64,000 nt of DNA, taken from contig NC_023756.2 in NCBI RefSeq assembly GCF_000499845.2, forward strand, positions 34,184,763 to 34,248,762, in the 5' to 3' direction. Numbering within the stretch: the stretch's first letter is position 1; the number at the start of each line of letters is the position of its first letter. Source of the DNA: Phaseolus vulgaris. Its lineage: Eukaryota; Streptophyta; Magnoliopsida; Fabales; Fabaceae. This document shows, piece after piece, positions 7,572 through 18,489 of the stretch. Under the pieces are notes generated by a model. The model saw only the letters and a list, made by a program, of their open reading frames with translations. It was not told where the DNA came from and did not search any database. Position numbers and translations under genes: made by a program.

Positions 7572-10249
7572 TTATAAAGAAGCAGATGGGGTGGAATTGG
7601 TTGAGCCTTCGGCGGGAACGACCTTTCCATCTACTACTTCGTTGTTTAACGACACCATGCTGAGGTCGAGATCAGGGAATAGGCATGCGAATTGCTCCCG
7701 AGCGGCTTCGAATCCAGCAGTCAAAATCTGAGCAGAATTTAGCTTAAGTTCTTCAAATTGTCCTTGAAGCTCTTCAACCTGTTTCTTGAGCTCCTTGTTC
7801 TGCTGCCCCAGCTCTTCAGCCTGTTTCTTGAGCTCCTTGTTCTGCTGCCCCTGCTCTTCAATCTGTTTTTGGAGTTGTTTGTTAGTCTCTTGAGCATGGA
7901 GAAGGTCGTCAGTAACCTTCTTGGATTCTGTTTGAGCTTGGGCCAACTCGGCAGCCATCTTCCCTTTCTCCTTGTTTGCCTCGGCGAGATCAGCCATGGC
8001 GTCGTCTCTCGCTTTCTCTACTTGCCCAAGTAGCTTCTCGCGGTCGATTAACCTTTGCTCCAGTTTTTGTACCTTATCGGCATTAGCTTGAATGTGAGCC
8101 TCCAGGTCGCTCGCCTTGGTGCGCAGAGGCACGATTTTGCTTTCTAGCTCAACTTTCTCTTGGGCAAGTTCATGGACTTTGCAGCGAAGGTCAGCAGCTT
8201 CCTTGTGCGCCAGCCTAAGCTCGGTACTCAGGGCATCCTCTACTCGAGAGTGTTCCATTTCCGCGAGCGTCAGGCTGAGTGACACCTTCTCCACCTCAAC
8301 CTTCATAGTGCTATTTTCGGTCTTGAGGTTGTAGAGATCGTCTTGAAGCCGCCTGGTGGAGCTCTCCACAGCCCTCGTTATGATCGATGGGATATCCTCT
8401 GCAATGGTTTTGAGTTTGGCGGTCAGAGGTTCCCACATCCTTGTGACTTCAAGGGATAGGTTGGATGCCTGGAGAGGCGCCAGGGGGGCTTGTGGAGGGT
8501 TCTCGCCGCCACCTTCCTTAGCAGGGTTTTCAGGGTTTGCTTCCTGGCGTGGCGACGCAACCGGGGACTCGGTAATTAGAATTGGGGAGGTGTGAGCAAC
8601 CTCATCCCCGGTCGGAACGTTCTCTGCAGCTGAAGCATTTGAAGGAGGGCCCCCTCCAGCTGAGATGTGGGGCGTAGAGGCACTCGGGGGGTCCTCCAGA
8701 AAGTTTGGCTCTTGAGCCTCAACTGCTGGTGGCGCAGTGGCCAGTGGAGTTGCTTGGACTGGTGGTGAAGGGGCTGGTGGTGTTGGCGATGAGGGAGGAG
8801 GAGCAGGTGTTGATGGTGGTGTTGAAGCTGGAAGAGGGGGTGGGGCAGGTGGAGAAGGTGGTGCCACCCTTTTCCTCTTTGTAACGAGGCCATCCTCAGT
8901 GACCTCGTCGTCCTCTTCCTCCTCCTCTTGGACGACTTGGGGGGCTTTTCGCTTTGGCCTTTTAAGGACCAGTTTCTTTCGTTGGGTGGGCTCCTTGGGC
9001 GGTGATCGCCCATGAATGATGGCCTTCTCGACCGCCGAGTTGGGCACCGTCTGGGAACCGGTCGCCAACCCGTGGTTGCGGGCGAGTGCTTTCAAGTCGG
9101 CGAGCATGTTCTTACCCAACATGGTATCTGCATGAAACGAAGGTGCATGAGTTAGCTCAAAGGGGAAAAAGATTAGTGTACAAGGCAATGAGACAGCAAA
9201 AACAGGCATATGCAGAAAAGATAAAACCAAAGTCCTGTGCGTGTCGCACAAGACGCCCAGAAACAATATCAGAAACAATGTCAAGACAAGAGTGTAGCGT
9301 CCTGACCTATTTGGAATTCCAACTGGTCCTCAAAGAACTCGAAGGAGATCAGGGTGGGGGTCAAGAATGTTATGTGGGCATCTGCCACCCTTTTCCAGAA
9401 TAGGCAAAGGTCCCGGTCCAAAGCTCCCATGCTATCAGGACTTCTGGGCCTCCTGAAGCAGCTCTTGGACTCCTTTTTCCCCTTGTCTACCCAGTACAAG
9501 GGGAAACCGTCGAGAAGGGAAGTGTCTTTGTCATTTGCGCGAACCTGGATGAACTTCCCCTTCCAATCCTTGTACGACTGCTGGAAGATGGTGAAAATGG
9601 ATCTCCCAGCAATGGCATTCAGGCTGACCCACAGGCGATCTCCTGGGTGCTTGGCCTCAAACAGAAATAAGAACACGTCCACTGACGCGGGCAACCCCAG
9701 GTGGGCGCACGTTATCTCGAAGGCTCGGACGAACGCCTAGCTGTTGGGGTGAAGCTGGGCGGCAGCGATGTTGAGCTCGGTTAAGAGTTCCCTCTCAAAT
9801 CGAGTAAGAGGGAACCTGAGCTTGACCTTCTTGAAGAAAGTGGTGTAGACGAAGCAGAAGGGCCCGTCGGCGCTCACTTTGTCATCGGCGCACACTGGCA
9901 GAGCGGCGGGGCAAGGCAGCACCATCATTCTCTCATCGTGCTCCTTGTGAAACGATTGGTGGGCCTCGTCCCCATTGGTCAATCGCAGAACCGCTCCCAC
10001 AGTGTTCACCGACGAGGTTTCCTTTAAGAGGGTTGGGTTAGCCCATGGGTATAAAGTCTTGAAGTCTGGCAGAGGGATGGGGGCTCCTCCAGCGTTAGAT
10101 GGAGTCGCCTGAGCCAGGGCAGTTTGGGAAGATGCAGGCCTCACAGCCTGCGAAGAGGGAGCACCACGAACTTGCGTTGAGTCGTGTGCTTGTGAAGGAG
10201 GGTTTCGCACTGATGGAGGGGGGTTCGGGGTAATCTTGGTGCGAGTCAT
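7572..10249 (-). pseudogene. Tat-I antisense gene: plant-mobile-type protein with coiled coil, two exons, one stop
   Basis: This gene lies opposite to pol. Exon 1 (10249 to 9307) starts at MTRTKITP and carries a domain with KVKLRFPLTRFERELLTEL and FQQSYKDWKGKF, resembling the putative gypsy-type transposon domain (Transposase_28). A TAG at about 9737 replaces the Trp codon expected in LHPNSWAF, which Tat-II retains. Exon 1 ends at donor ATAG/GTCAGG. The intron is 9306-9128 (179 bp) and its acceptor is TTCATGCAG. Exon 2 (9127 to 7572) joins in frame: a basic stretch (KRPKRKAP), an acidic run, a proline-rich region, then a long coiled coil with repeated QQNKELKKQ. Tat-II has the same exon structure and phase. 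Its function is unknown; a nuclear or particle-associated factor is possible. ATG choice is supported by an AG acceptor-like TTTGCAG just upstream at 10258. Confidence 0.75.
9128..9306 (-). other. Intron of the Tat-I antisense gene
   Basis: It starts GT after ATAG and ends TTCATGCAG on the reverse strand. Joining the exons splits an Asp codon (G/AT) and restores the frame. Tat-II has a 180-bp intron at the same place and phase (23168-22989). Confidence 0.75.
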
Positions 10250-10837
10250 GGTAGCAACTGCAAAGGAAGAAGAAAGAGAAAGAATAATAATCAGGAGGGT
10301 TACAAAGGCTGACTCGATCATAGAAGGAAGGTGAAAGACGAACGAATGTGAGTTCGTTGCGACGATCGACAAAGCCCTAAGTTACGCAGAAGGAGAAATG
10401 GAAAAACAGCCCACAGCATATGCACCAGACAGTTACAGGATGATGCAAATCGGTGAAAATGCAAGGGAACCCAGCAGATGAAGGAAAGTAGTTACCTTTC
10501 GATGATCAGGAGAACGTCGAAGGGAGGTGGTGATCTAGAGCGTCGAGGAACGTCGAGAGCTTTCGCAGAAGGAAATGAGAGCGTATGCAAGTGTGAAGAA
10601 AGTGGTGGAACAGTAGGAGCGTAAGGGGTTTAAGGGTTTTCGAAATAAGTTTTGGAAGCGCTAACGGCAGATAAAGAGAGCCGTTGATGAAGCCACGTGT
10701 CGAGCGATCGGTGGAGGGTTTGGTGAAGCGTCAGAGCAGCAGAAAGTACGATCGCTTGGAATTCTGCGTCAGTGCCACGTAGATCGGTGTTGACGAGGGC
10801 TCTTTCAGTCTTTTCGCTAGACAAGTCTTCGCTTAAG

Positions 10838-10850
10838 ACTGGGGGGCTTG
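10838..10850 (+). other. Polypurine tract of Tat-I
   Basis: ACTGGGGGGCTTG lies directly before the 3' LTR. A purine-rich tract at this place primes plus-strand DNA synthesis in LTR elements. Confidence 0.7.
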
Positions 10851-11634
10851 TGTACCGCCCTGGTGGACAGGTGTGATGACGTGGCATCCTGCCACAGTGT
10901 AGGCGTGTTGACAAGGCGCCAGGTTGGTAGATAGGAAGGAAGTCGGGAGGCACGTGTGGTCGCCGATTGTTAAGTTGGCGTGTTCCGATTCCCAGTTTAC
11001 CAGAATAGGCGATCGCCAGGTTGAAGATGAAGTCACCAGATGTAGACTCAGGCGACCAGGCAGTCGGAGATCGCCAGAATAAGCACATCGCCGAAGACGA
11101 AGGAGAAGCAGAGTATGAAGGCGGCCGGCGAGACCACAGGGAAGGTGTATGAAGGCCCTAACTCGCCAGTTTCAGTAGAGATCGCACTCCTAAGTTAGCT
11201 ATGCACTGGGCAGCACCATGCATAAGTAACTTAGCCAAAATAAGAGTAGAAGCAGCGCCAAGTCAGGGAGCCTCCAGATGATGGCACGTGTACAGTTGGA
11301 TGCGAGCCACGTGTCCAAGTCTGTAACTGCCAGGAGAGAGAAAACCACCAGGTATATAAGAGTTCTTAACAGATTTTCTGAGGTACGCACGTTCAGTTCA
11401 TACACTTTACGCTTGCGAGAGAGAGAGAGAGAGGATTTGCACGGTTCTCATTCTTAGTATTTGGTGATACCGTCACTGACTTGAGCGTCGGAGTGCGATC
11501 GGCCGCAGCGGCGCCGTATCGTTTCTTTGCAGGTTCTTGAGATAGATCCAGAGGAGGAACGGAAGTGAGAAGCGGCGCGCACGTCGATCCTTTGACGAGG
11601 CATTCTCCAGCGCTCCGGTCAACAGGCAGGATCA
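10851..11634 (+). repeat. 3' LTR of Tat-I
   Basis: This 784-bp LTR is nearly identical to 3257-4033, with G-boxes at 11285 and 11308 and TATATAAG at 11353. The five bases after it, CTAAC, repeat those before the 5' LTR. Confidence 0.95.
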
Positions 11635-11639
11635 CTAAC

Positions 11640-12000
11640 CTTTTATGCACAACTGTATACCGAAGAATTTTTGGTAATATATGTTCACCTTTTTCACTCT
11701 ATTTAAAAGTATATAATTTATAATGGGCAACCGTTTCTATGTGTGTGCATTTTCTGCGGAATGAAGGTTTTGGGGCCTAAGTCCGAGATTCAAATATGGA
11801 AAATTTCACACTATTTGAACCAAAAGCTGCTAAAAGATTTCAAGTATTGACTTCAAAATAGTTGGTCGGATCGTGCACCCTTGGACCTGAATGGAATGCC
11901 TTTTGTAGGTTAAACGAATTGGAAGAAGGAGACACCATTATTTTTTAGGCACAAAACAACAACCCAAATACACGTGTCAGAATTCTGGTTTCTCAGTAAG
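11640..12000 (+). pseudogene. B3 domain gene remnant, second part
   Basis: After the Tat-I target duplication the broken gene resumes. The plus strand encodes a stretch ending LLKDF around 11790-11850. After a frame change it encodes WNAFCRLNELEEGDTIIF, a pattern typical of the C-terminal half of a B3 domain, then RVRILVSQ and a stop. A TAG sits directly after TIIF at about 11948. Read with 2916-3256, the locus would have encoded a protein with two B3 domains, as in REM-type factors. Stops, a frameshift and the Tat-I insertion make it a pseudogene. Confidence 0.55.
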
Positions 12001-12555
12001 AATGTAGTGAAATATTTATTTCTTTGTACTGATTAAATATTATGTGACGTTGCAAACATTTTGCTTGTACTAATTCACAATGTTAAAAAAGTTCTTCACT
12101 ACACAAAATTGGACCAACCATGGACTTGCCAAACCCCCAATTTCGCGCACCAACGCACTCACTCAAAAAATTGGTTACCTGTGTCTGTGTAAGTGGTTAC
12201 CTGTGTTACTTTAAATGCCATCAAGCCCCTTGACACTGATCATGACATTTCATTCAAATATTCAATTATTAACCTCATTCAAAACATAGTTGACGTAATC
12301 AAACATTATATCACAAATGTCATTTCATATGAATAATTAAATTTATACATATATAACATTACATTAAATTTATACATATATATACATATATATATATATA
12401 ACATTACATGAAATACTCATTTTATGTTTTAAATATGTATAATTCTCCAAATAAAATGACAACCCACTGACAAAAACATTTAACAATTACAAGTTAAATA
12501 TTTGAAGTTAAACTTAAACTCTGTATCCTATCGTAATAACTCAACATTACAGTCT
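12001..12555. other. AT-rich intergenic stretch with TA microsatellite
   Basis: No gene is seen. A TATA/CATA simple repeat lies at about 12352-12402. Confidence 0.6.
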
Positions 12556-15119
12556 GTCACTTTTTTCGCCCCTTCATGTCCAAATGTGATAACAACTCTT
12601 GACGATGAATATTGTCTTTGTGAAGCACCCATTTGCAAACCAAATTCTGCCACAAACTTTGAATTTCAACCTAACAACCCATATCTCCAATTAATATATA
12701 AATGCATGCCTTAAAAGACAAAATAAAACATATATCAATGTAATGAAACTAAAATCAACTGAGGTATATTTTGGCATACTACTGCTGTAGTCAAACTTTG
12801 GGACTCAGTCACATAACTCCATATATTTACGGACCATCACCCCACAATCATAACTAAAAAATGTCAACCACAACGAAATCAATCAGTACTACAACATAAA
12901 CATATGTAACCTTAATTACATGGTACTAAATAATGGATAACTACTCACTTATTTGGCTGTAATGGAACCTTTGGTTAAATAACGTTCAGAGGAAGGTCCA
13001 TTCCAACCATACTAAACATATGTTGAAGTCTATCTGAAAAAATTAAATAAATTTCAAGAAACACAAACAACACATACCATACACAATAAAATAGCAACCC
13101 ATGTACAAATTAGGTCATATTTTACATTTCATAAACATTAGACATTTAATTACCAACATACATACCACAACTTTGTCAATTCATTTGCGTGACCGATCAT
13201 TGTGTCCGAGGGAATCCAACACAAACAACTCCCTACTGTTACACTTCACAACATAACACCACCAGTGGTTATCATGCACAGTTGGCACAAAGACCTACGT
13301 ATAAGCATAATAATGGTCATCATTGATATTAATAAAGTTCATAATCATGTATTTCATATGTATATGTTTCAATGTATTACTCACAAAATCAGCATGTGAT
13401 ATACCTTCAAATTCTAGGATGCCATTCTAGTAATAAACTTTGTAATCTTTTGCATTCCAAGCCCGCAATTTCGATTTTGGGTTCTTCATTTGTTCGATAA
13501 TAGTAGTTTGTTAAGAAATGGTGTAACATAATTACAACAATACTCTAAATCTATGAATGAAACAACGAATATATTACACATACCGCAAAAAAAGGACTCA
13601 AGCAAACCCGTTTAACCTTGCCATTTCCACTTTGTTTTTTTTTCATCAAACATAATTGTACTACATGCAAACAACATAACCTACAAACAATAATTATCAC
13701 TGAATTATATATCAAACTTTATATGTAAAATGTTTACAATAAATTATACCATGTTGTCCAATTTCCCTCAAGGCCTAAGTGAATGGATGTCAGCTTGTGT
13801 CAGGATCTGCTTATTCACCTCAACGACAACTCTACAAAAAAACAAACATCATATTCACAAACCATGATTTTAATCCACAACCAAAAAATTGACACTTTAA
13901 TATTCACAAACCTATTGTTTTGTCCATCATAACCAGAGGTCAAAGTCCGGTAAATAACCTCACAATGAACATCATCATGCGTCTTACCGGTATTTCTTGG
14001 CGTCGGTCTCCTATATGATGATGACTCCACATTATGGTCACCCTTCAAGACCTCCTCCCGTAGAAGTCTTATTCTCTCTTCAATAGCGCTAATGCGAATG
14101 TCATTTTCCTCAGCCTTTTCTTTGCACTTTTGTTTCTAGTTCCGTTTTTCAGACAAAATCATGTCCAAATCAATGGAACTGAAGGAAGATTCATCGCTTT
14201 CAAAAAATTCTGGTGACAACTTTCCGCCAAAATTTCGTGCTTGAACCACTACATCCAATGCCTCTTGTTCCTCTAACAAATCCCAATCCCATACAATTTG
14301 GGGAAAAAATTCCAATAAATCAAATCAGATAAATGAAAACAACCACTTCAAAACTTGAAAAATACTCACTAATTACTCCATAAAATAGTTAAAAATACCT
14401 CATTCGAAGCAAATGCAACGCGAATTTTGTTGGATCGGTCATATACACGTGGCCATTGAAGAACACGTGGAAAACAATATGTTGGACTCTCATCACCAAG
14501 ACATACATGTTGAATTTCCCACAACTGTTATAATGAAAAGAAAATATTTTTTTTTAATTTATAAAATTAAATAATAAAACAATTTTCCACAATGAAAATA
14601 TGGATAAACAACTTCAACTAACCTGCAGCACAACAACACATCCAGCAAGGTGTACTCCGGCTGAATTCTTTTGCATGTTTAAAGTTTCAGAAGCACGCCC
14701 TAGACTGCTAACAAGTAAGTCGTGGACGGCTTCACCCCAGTTATACATACTCAAGGAATCTAAGTTATCTAACAAAAAAAAAACGGAAAACTAAGGAAAG
14801 ACTTAAATGTTTGCGGAAAATAGAAAACAACAAATCCAAGCAATATATACAATCTACAGAATACATCAACATCTTTTTTTTTTCTTCTTATTTTAGTATC
14901 ATTCAACTTCTTCACAATGCTGGCAATTGTAATGTCCTCATCACCAAATAATTCTTTTAACAATGCCATCTTCATCGTCTTGTAATTCAACATTTATACA
15001 ACTAATTCATAATCCCAAACTAATACATACATCAAAAGGACTAAAAGGCACAAGATGTTGCCTTACCCTAAAAGATTGGTCCTCAATAGACCACCTATTA
15101 ACCAACTCCTTTAAAATAC
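12556..15119 (-). pseudogene. DUF1985-like plus Ulp1/C48-type protease gene, copy 1, broken
   Basis: On the reverse strand, exon-like blocks appear in order. 15119 to 14790: LVNRWSIEDQSFRVRQHLVP and DVFCRLYILLGFVVFYFP, resembling DUF1985, with a stop and a frameshift. 14770 to 14623: NLDSLSMYNWGEAVHDLL, ending at a GT donor. 14524 to 14399: LWEIQHVCLGDESPTYCFPR. About 14312 to 13913: IVWDWDLLEEQEAL and a helical, charged region. 13832 to 13745: ILTQADIHSLRP, the usual entry to a C48 domain. About 13276 to 13170: DNHWWCYVV and LFVLDSLGH, supplying the His and Asp of a Ulp1-type protease, then a TGA. 12690 to 12560: a C-terminal block with KWVLHKDNIHRQELL. This family is common in plants and often linked to DNA transposons. 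The upstream end is cut by Tat-II at 15120. Confidence 0.6.
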
Positions 15120-16260
15120 TGTACCGACCAGGTCATCGGATGTGATGACGTGTCTTGCACGTGCCTAGGTGGAGTGTGCTCAGGTGAACACGTAGGCAAG
15201 AAAAGATGGATGGTTCAGAGGTGAACGTGGTCACCGGTTCATGGAACTGGCGTTCTACGATGAACATGCCCGGTTGTCGCCGGGTTGGCTCGTCATCGAC
15301 GTATTTGGCGATTGGCGATCATGTAGCTTGACATCGCCGCAGGAAGCACGTCGCCAGATCTTCCGACAAGCTCAGATTGAAGCTGATGAAGGCCCAGAGC
15401 TGTAAGTTCAAGTGTACAACTCCAGTGAGGCGATTGTTGCGCCAGCATGGGGCATGAAGGGTGTTTGGGTTGAGGGGACAGCTTGCCTATCAGCGACAGG
15501 ATTCCCAGAGTGGACATTCGTTGATGGCAAGGTTTCCTCAGCCAGAACATGCATGGCGCAACGGTAAGGAGGGTGCCATTAGAGAAAAGCGATATCACAA
15601 AGATGGTGCACTTTGCTGCACTCGATACTCGCTTTGTCGGGTGGTGCTCTAGAGCATGTCGCGTGTTAGTTTACTCCTTGAGTTGAGGACTTAGCCGCAC
15701 GACTGGCTACTAGGCAGAAGTGACGTTCAAGTTGCCCCAGCCCAAATGACGACACGTGTATGGTTTGATGCTCTCAGTTACTCCAACCCAGGTGATGACA
15801 CGTGTAGGGCTAGGAGAAATAAAGAAGTGACGCTCGAGTTATCCTAGCTCAGATGATGACACGTGTAGGGCTGGGTGCTACCTGCTATCCCAGCCTAGAT
15901 GGCGACACGTGCAGGTCTGGATGCGAGGCACGCGTCCAAAAGCATAACGGCTTGGAGAGAGAAAAAACCTAGCTATAAAGGTAAACTTAACAGAATTTGC
16001 AGAGGTACGTTTTCATTACGGCTCATTGTTTTGGGTTGAGGGCACTTTAGTACGGTTCCGCAGAGCATATTTTCTCTCAGTTTTTTGGGTGTTCTTGTCC
16101 CTGACTTGAGCGTCGAAGCGCCACCGGCCGCAGAGGTGCCACTGTGTGTTTTTCAGGTTCTCAGAGAGGCTCTCTGTGGTGTGGACTTGGAGGGCACGTG
16201 GTGTGGTGAGGAAGACCGTGACGAGGCAACGCTCTTGCGCTAAGTCAACCGGCAAGATCA
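15120..16260 (+). repeat. 5' LTR of Tat-II
   Basis: This 1141-bp LTR runs from TGTACCGACC to AAGATCA. It is related to the Tat-I LTR at its ends and downstream part, but has an expanded upstream region. Partial copies of its 3' portion occur at 24421-24925 and 28706-29386. Confidence 0.9.
15753..15980 (+). promoter_or_regulatory. Tat-II LTR promoter: four G-boxes and a TATA box
   Basis: CACGTG occurs at 15753, 15799, 15860 and 15906, each in a repeated context (GACACGTGTAGGGCTGG-like), with steps of 46, 61 and 46 bp. CTATAAAG follows at 15973-15980. The repeated context shows the G-box unit was amplified inside the LTR. Confidence 0.65.
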
Positions 16261-16262
16261 TC

Positions 16263-16280
16263 TGGCGCCCACTGTGGGGT
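16263..16280 (+). other. Primer binding site of Tat-II, tRNA-Lys type
   Basis: TGGCGCCCACTGTGGGGT begins two bases after the LTR. It matches the complement of the plant tRNA-Lys(CUU) 3' end with two differences. Confidence 0.8.
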
Positions 16281-16423
16281 CGTATAAAAGGTGATTCCCA
16301 ACCATAGTTCGTGTTTGTGGTGTTTGTGGTGTTTTCTGTTCGACTGCTCGCTATCGCAGTCGATTCCTGGAGTTTTCACCGTTTGTTTGGAGTTCTTTGA
16401 GTTGCTGAGTTTGCTGAGGAAAG

Positions 16424-17617
16424 ATGAGGACAACATGCTCCAGTTCAGTCGCGCCATCAACAGACGAAGATGCTGTGTCCATGACACAAGTGATGGACAT
16501 GATGAGGACGCTGCAGGAGAACGTGGCGGCATCACGTTCTGAACAGGAAAGGATGCATGAGGCGTTGGTAGCCTCGCAAGCAAGGAATGAAGAGCTCAAC
16601 AGGATCAACGAAGAGCTGCGCAAAGCCCTTCAGGAGCGGGAGGAGCGTGCGACTGGGGACAGATCTGCACCCCCATCCCCACCGCGCAGCTTTCCTATGC
16701 CATTTTCCCAAGAGATCATGGACTCGGTGGTCCCGGCTAACACTGTGGCGGTGAAAGCGTCTTTCACTGGGGTAGAGGACCCTGAAGCCCATCTCACGGC
16801 GTTTCATACTCATATGATGCTCTCGGGGGGCTCAGACGCGGTGTACTGTAAGGTGTTCATGAGCACTTTGAGCGGAACAGCGTTGGACTGGTTCGTCAGT
16901 ATACCTACTTGCCACATTACCACGTTTCAACAGTTTTCCAAGATGTTCGTTGAGCAGTATATAGTGAACAAGGCGCCACCTTTGGTGTCTTACGACCTGT
17001 TTGATATAAGGCAGTACCAAGGAGAGTCCCTGAAGGATTTCCTGAAAAGATTCGGAGCTCAGATAGTCCGCTTGCCAGGAAAAGACGAAGAGATGTTCGT
17101 GCACGCCTTCAAAAAGGGTGTGTTACCTGGGCCTTTTAGTGAGTCGCTCATCAGGAGCCACCCCGCCACGTTTGCTGAAATCCGGCGACGTGCTGTAGCT
17201 CACATCGCCGCCGAGAGCGAGGTCACCGAGAATAGGGGAAACGTGGCCCCAGCTAAAACGCGCGCCCAAGCAAGGGTCCAGCCGCAGAGGGTAATGGAGA
17301 CGGCAGCGGGAAAGAGGGATCAAAGGATGCGCCACCCTTACGACCCTAAGAAAAATAAGAACAAGGGGCCAGAGCGACCCAGGGAGACTAATCGCCCCCC
17401 AAGGCATGAGTTTGTAATGGGTTTGGCCGATTTGATCGCCATCCCAAACATTGCTGCTAGGCTCAAAGTGCCTGAGAAAACGACGGAGAAGGTTTTGGGG
17501 CCAAAGCCAGACGCATGGTGCGAGTTGCACAAGAGTTTTGGCCACTCTATCAACTCATGTTTGGCTCTGGGACACCAGCTCGCCGAGCTGGTCAAATGTG
17601 GTTTCCTGAAGGATTAG
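16424..17617 (+). CDS. gag: Tat-II gag
   Basis: This 397-residue ORF starts at the first ATG after the leader. Residues about 20-75 form a charged coiled coil (MTQVMDMMRTLQENVAASR). Residues about 120-225 match the Retrotrans_gag capsid domain (DPEAHLTAFHTHMML, ALDWFVSI, FEQYIVNKAPP-like, QYQGESLKDFLKRFG). A basic linker follows. A zinc-knuckle-like motif CELHKSFGHSINSC (C-x2-H-x4-H-x4-C) lies near residue 368. The ORF ends KD-TAG. The next codons (LLEKQADQ) continue the family's reading frame, so the TAG is probably a mutation that separates gag from protease. Gag would form cytoplasmic particles around element RNA. Confidence 0.85.
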   Translation: MRTTCSSSVAPSTDEDAVSMTQVMDMMRTLQENVAASRSEQERMHEALVASQARNEELNRINEELRKALQEREERATGDRSAPPSPPRSFPMPFSQEIMDSVVPANTVAVKASFTGVEDPEAHLTAFHTHMMLSGGSDAVYCKVFMSTLSGTALDWFVSIPTCHITTFQQFSKMFVEQYIVNKAPPLVSYDLFDIRQYQGESLKDFLKRFGAQIVRLPGKDEEMFVHAFKKGVLPGPFSESLIRSHPATFAEIRRRAVAHIAAESEVTENRGNVAPAKTRAQARVQPQRVMETAAGKRDQRMRHPYDPKKNKNKGPERPRETNRPPRHEFVMGLADLIAIPNIAARLKVPEKTTEKVLGPKPDAWCELHKSFGHSINSCLALGHQLAELVKCGFLKD

Positions 17618-18480
17618 TTGCTAGAGAAGCAAGCGGACCAAGTGTCAGGATCTCAATCGGCGGGCAGCGGAGGGCAGCAGCACGAGGTGCCCATTCACGG
17701 TGAGATCCACACCATAGCTGGCGGATTCTCCGGCGATGGGTGCACTACGTCGCAACGCAAGAGGTACGCGAGGTCGATAATGTCAGTGGAAATCTTTGAG
17801 GATCACTTGGCCGACGTGGACATCACGTTCACCAAGGGGGACCTTAGGGACGTGGTGCCTCACGACAACGATCCTATTGTGATCTCGCTCGTCACGGCGG
17901 GAAGGACTGTGTCGACCAAGGAAGTTCAGCAGATGTGATGTTTTAGCCGACTTTTGAGAAGTTACAACTGTCCCCCGATCAACTGAGACCATATGGGGGC
18001 TGCTTGTACGGTTTTGCCGGAGACCAAGTGGAGGTGAGGGGGTATATCGAGTTGAGGACGACCTTCACTGACGGTTTGGCCTCACGAACGGAGAAGATCA
18101 GGTATCTTGTTGTAAACGCCCCGTCAGCGTACAACATACTGTTGGGAAGGCCAACGCTCAACAGAACAGGAGTTGTGCCTTCGACAAGGCACATGAAGGT
18201 CAAGCTGCCGTCTATGGAGGGCATGATCATCACTATTTACTCTGACCAGAAGGAGGTGAAGAAGTGTTACGAAAACAGCCTTAAGAACAAGAGGTATGTG
18301 TGCCACGTAACCATAACGCCTCCCTTTGGCGTGGAGCCGGAGCGCGAATCCCGGCGAGTTTCGGATACGGCGTTAGAGGTGGTCGCCGAGGGCGATGTGC
18401 CGATGGGGAATGTAGAGGCGAGGTCCGAGAGCTGGAAGGGAGAAAGAAACTGCTCGGAGACCGCCAGAGAAAACGGTATC
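17618..18480 (+). pseudogene. Tat-II protease region, disrupted
   Basis: This continues the gag frame after the TAG at 17615: EIHTIAGGFSGDG, then DHLADVDITFTKGDLRDVV. The retropepsin active-site segment VDQGSSADVMF is present around 17908-17942, but in a different frame from what precedes it. A stop follows at about 17953 where Trp would be expected. The C-terminal half (LRPYGGCLYGFAGDQVEVRG, NILLGRPTLNR) is intact. From about 18330 the reading (SDTALEVVAEGDVPMG) is the linker that normally leads to reverse transcriptase. The sequence then jumps to RNase H near 18490. Aspartic proteases of this type cleave the gag-pol polyprotein. This copy cannot be made as one chain. Confidence 0.7.
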
Positions 18481-18489
18481 GCGAGGGCG

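Larger units (their letters stand above)
3257..11634 (+). mobile_element. Tat-I: Ty3/gypsy Tat-lineage LTR retrotransposon, deleted derivative
   Basis: The boundaries are exact: LTRs at 3257-4033 and 10851-11634 start TGTACCGCCC and end GGATCA, and are flanked by the 5-bp target duplication CTAAC (3252-3256 and 11635-11639). Internal order is primer site, RNase H-integrase ORF (4192-6021), tandem-repeat spacer (6270-6970), reverse-strand two-exon gene (10249-7572) and polypurine tract. Gag, protease and reverse transcriptase are missing: the leader runs straight into RNase H near 4195. The LTRs are nearly identical, with small indels, so the insertion is fairly young. The lineage call is by integrase similarity, the tRNA-Lys primer site and the antisense gene, known in Tat-type elements such as Grande. 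Confidence 0.9.

Noticed and set aside
8576..9015. His/Gln-rich reverse ORF and Gly/Ser-rich plus ORF
   Set aside because: They are alternative frames of the proline-rich part of the Tat-I antisense gene exon 2.
12098..12115. CACTACACAAAATTGG as a CACTA terminus
   Set aside because: No matching inverted terminus, duplication or subterminal repeats were found to pair with it.
18300..18489. N-terminal 60 residues of the open frame leading into Tat-II RNase H
   Set aside because: They are out of frame with the protease-RT linker that this DNA encodes and reflect the deletion joint.
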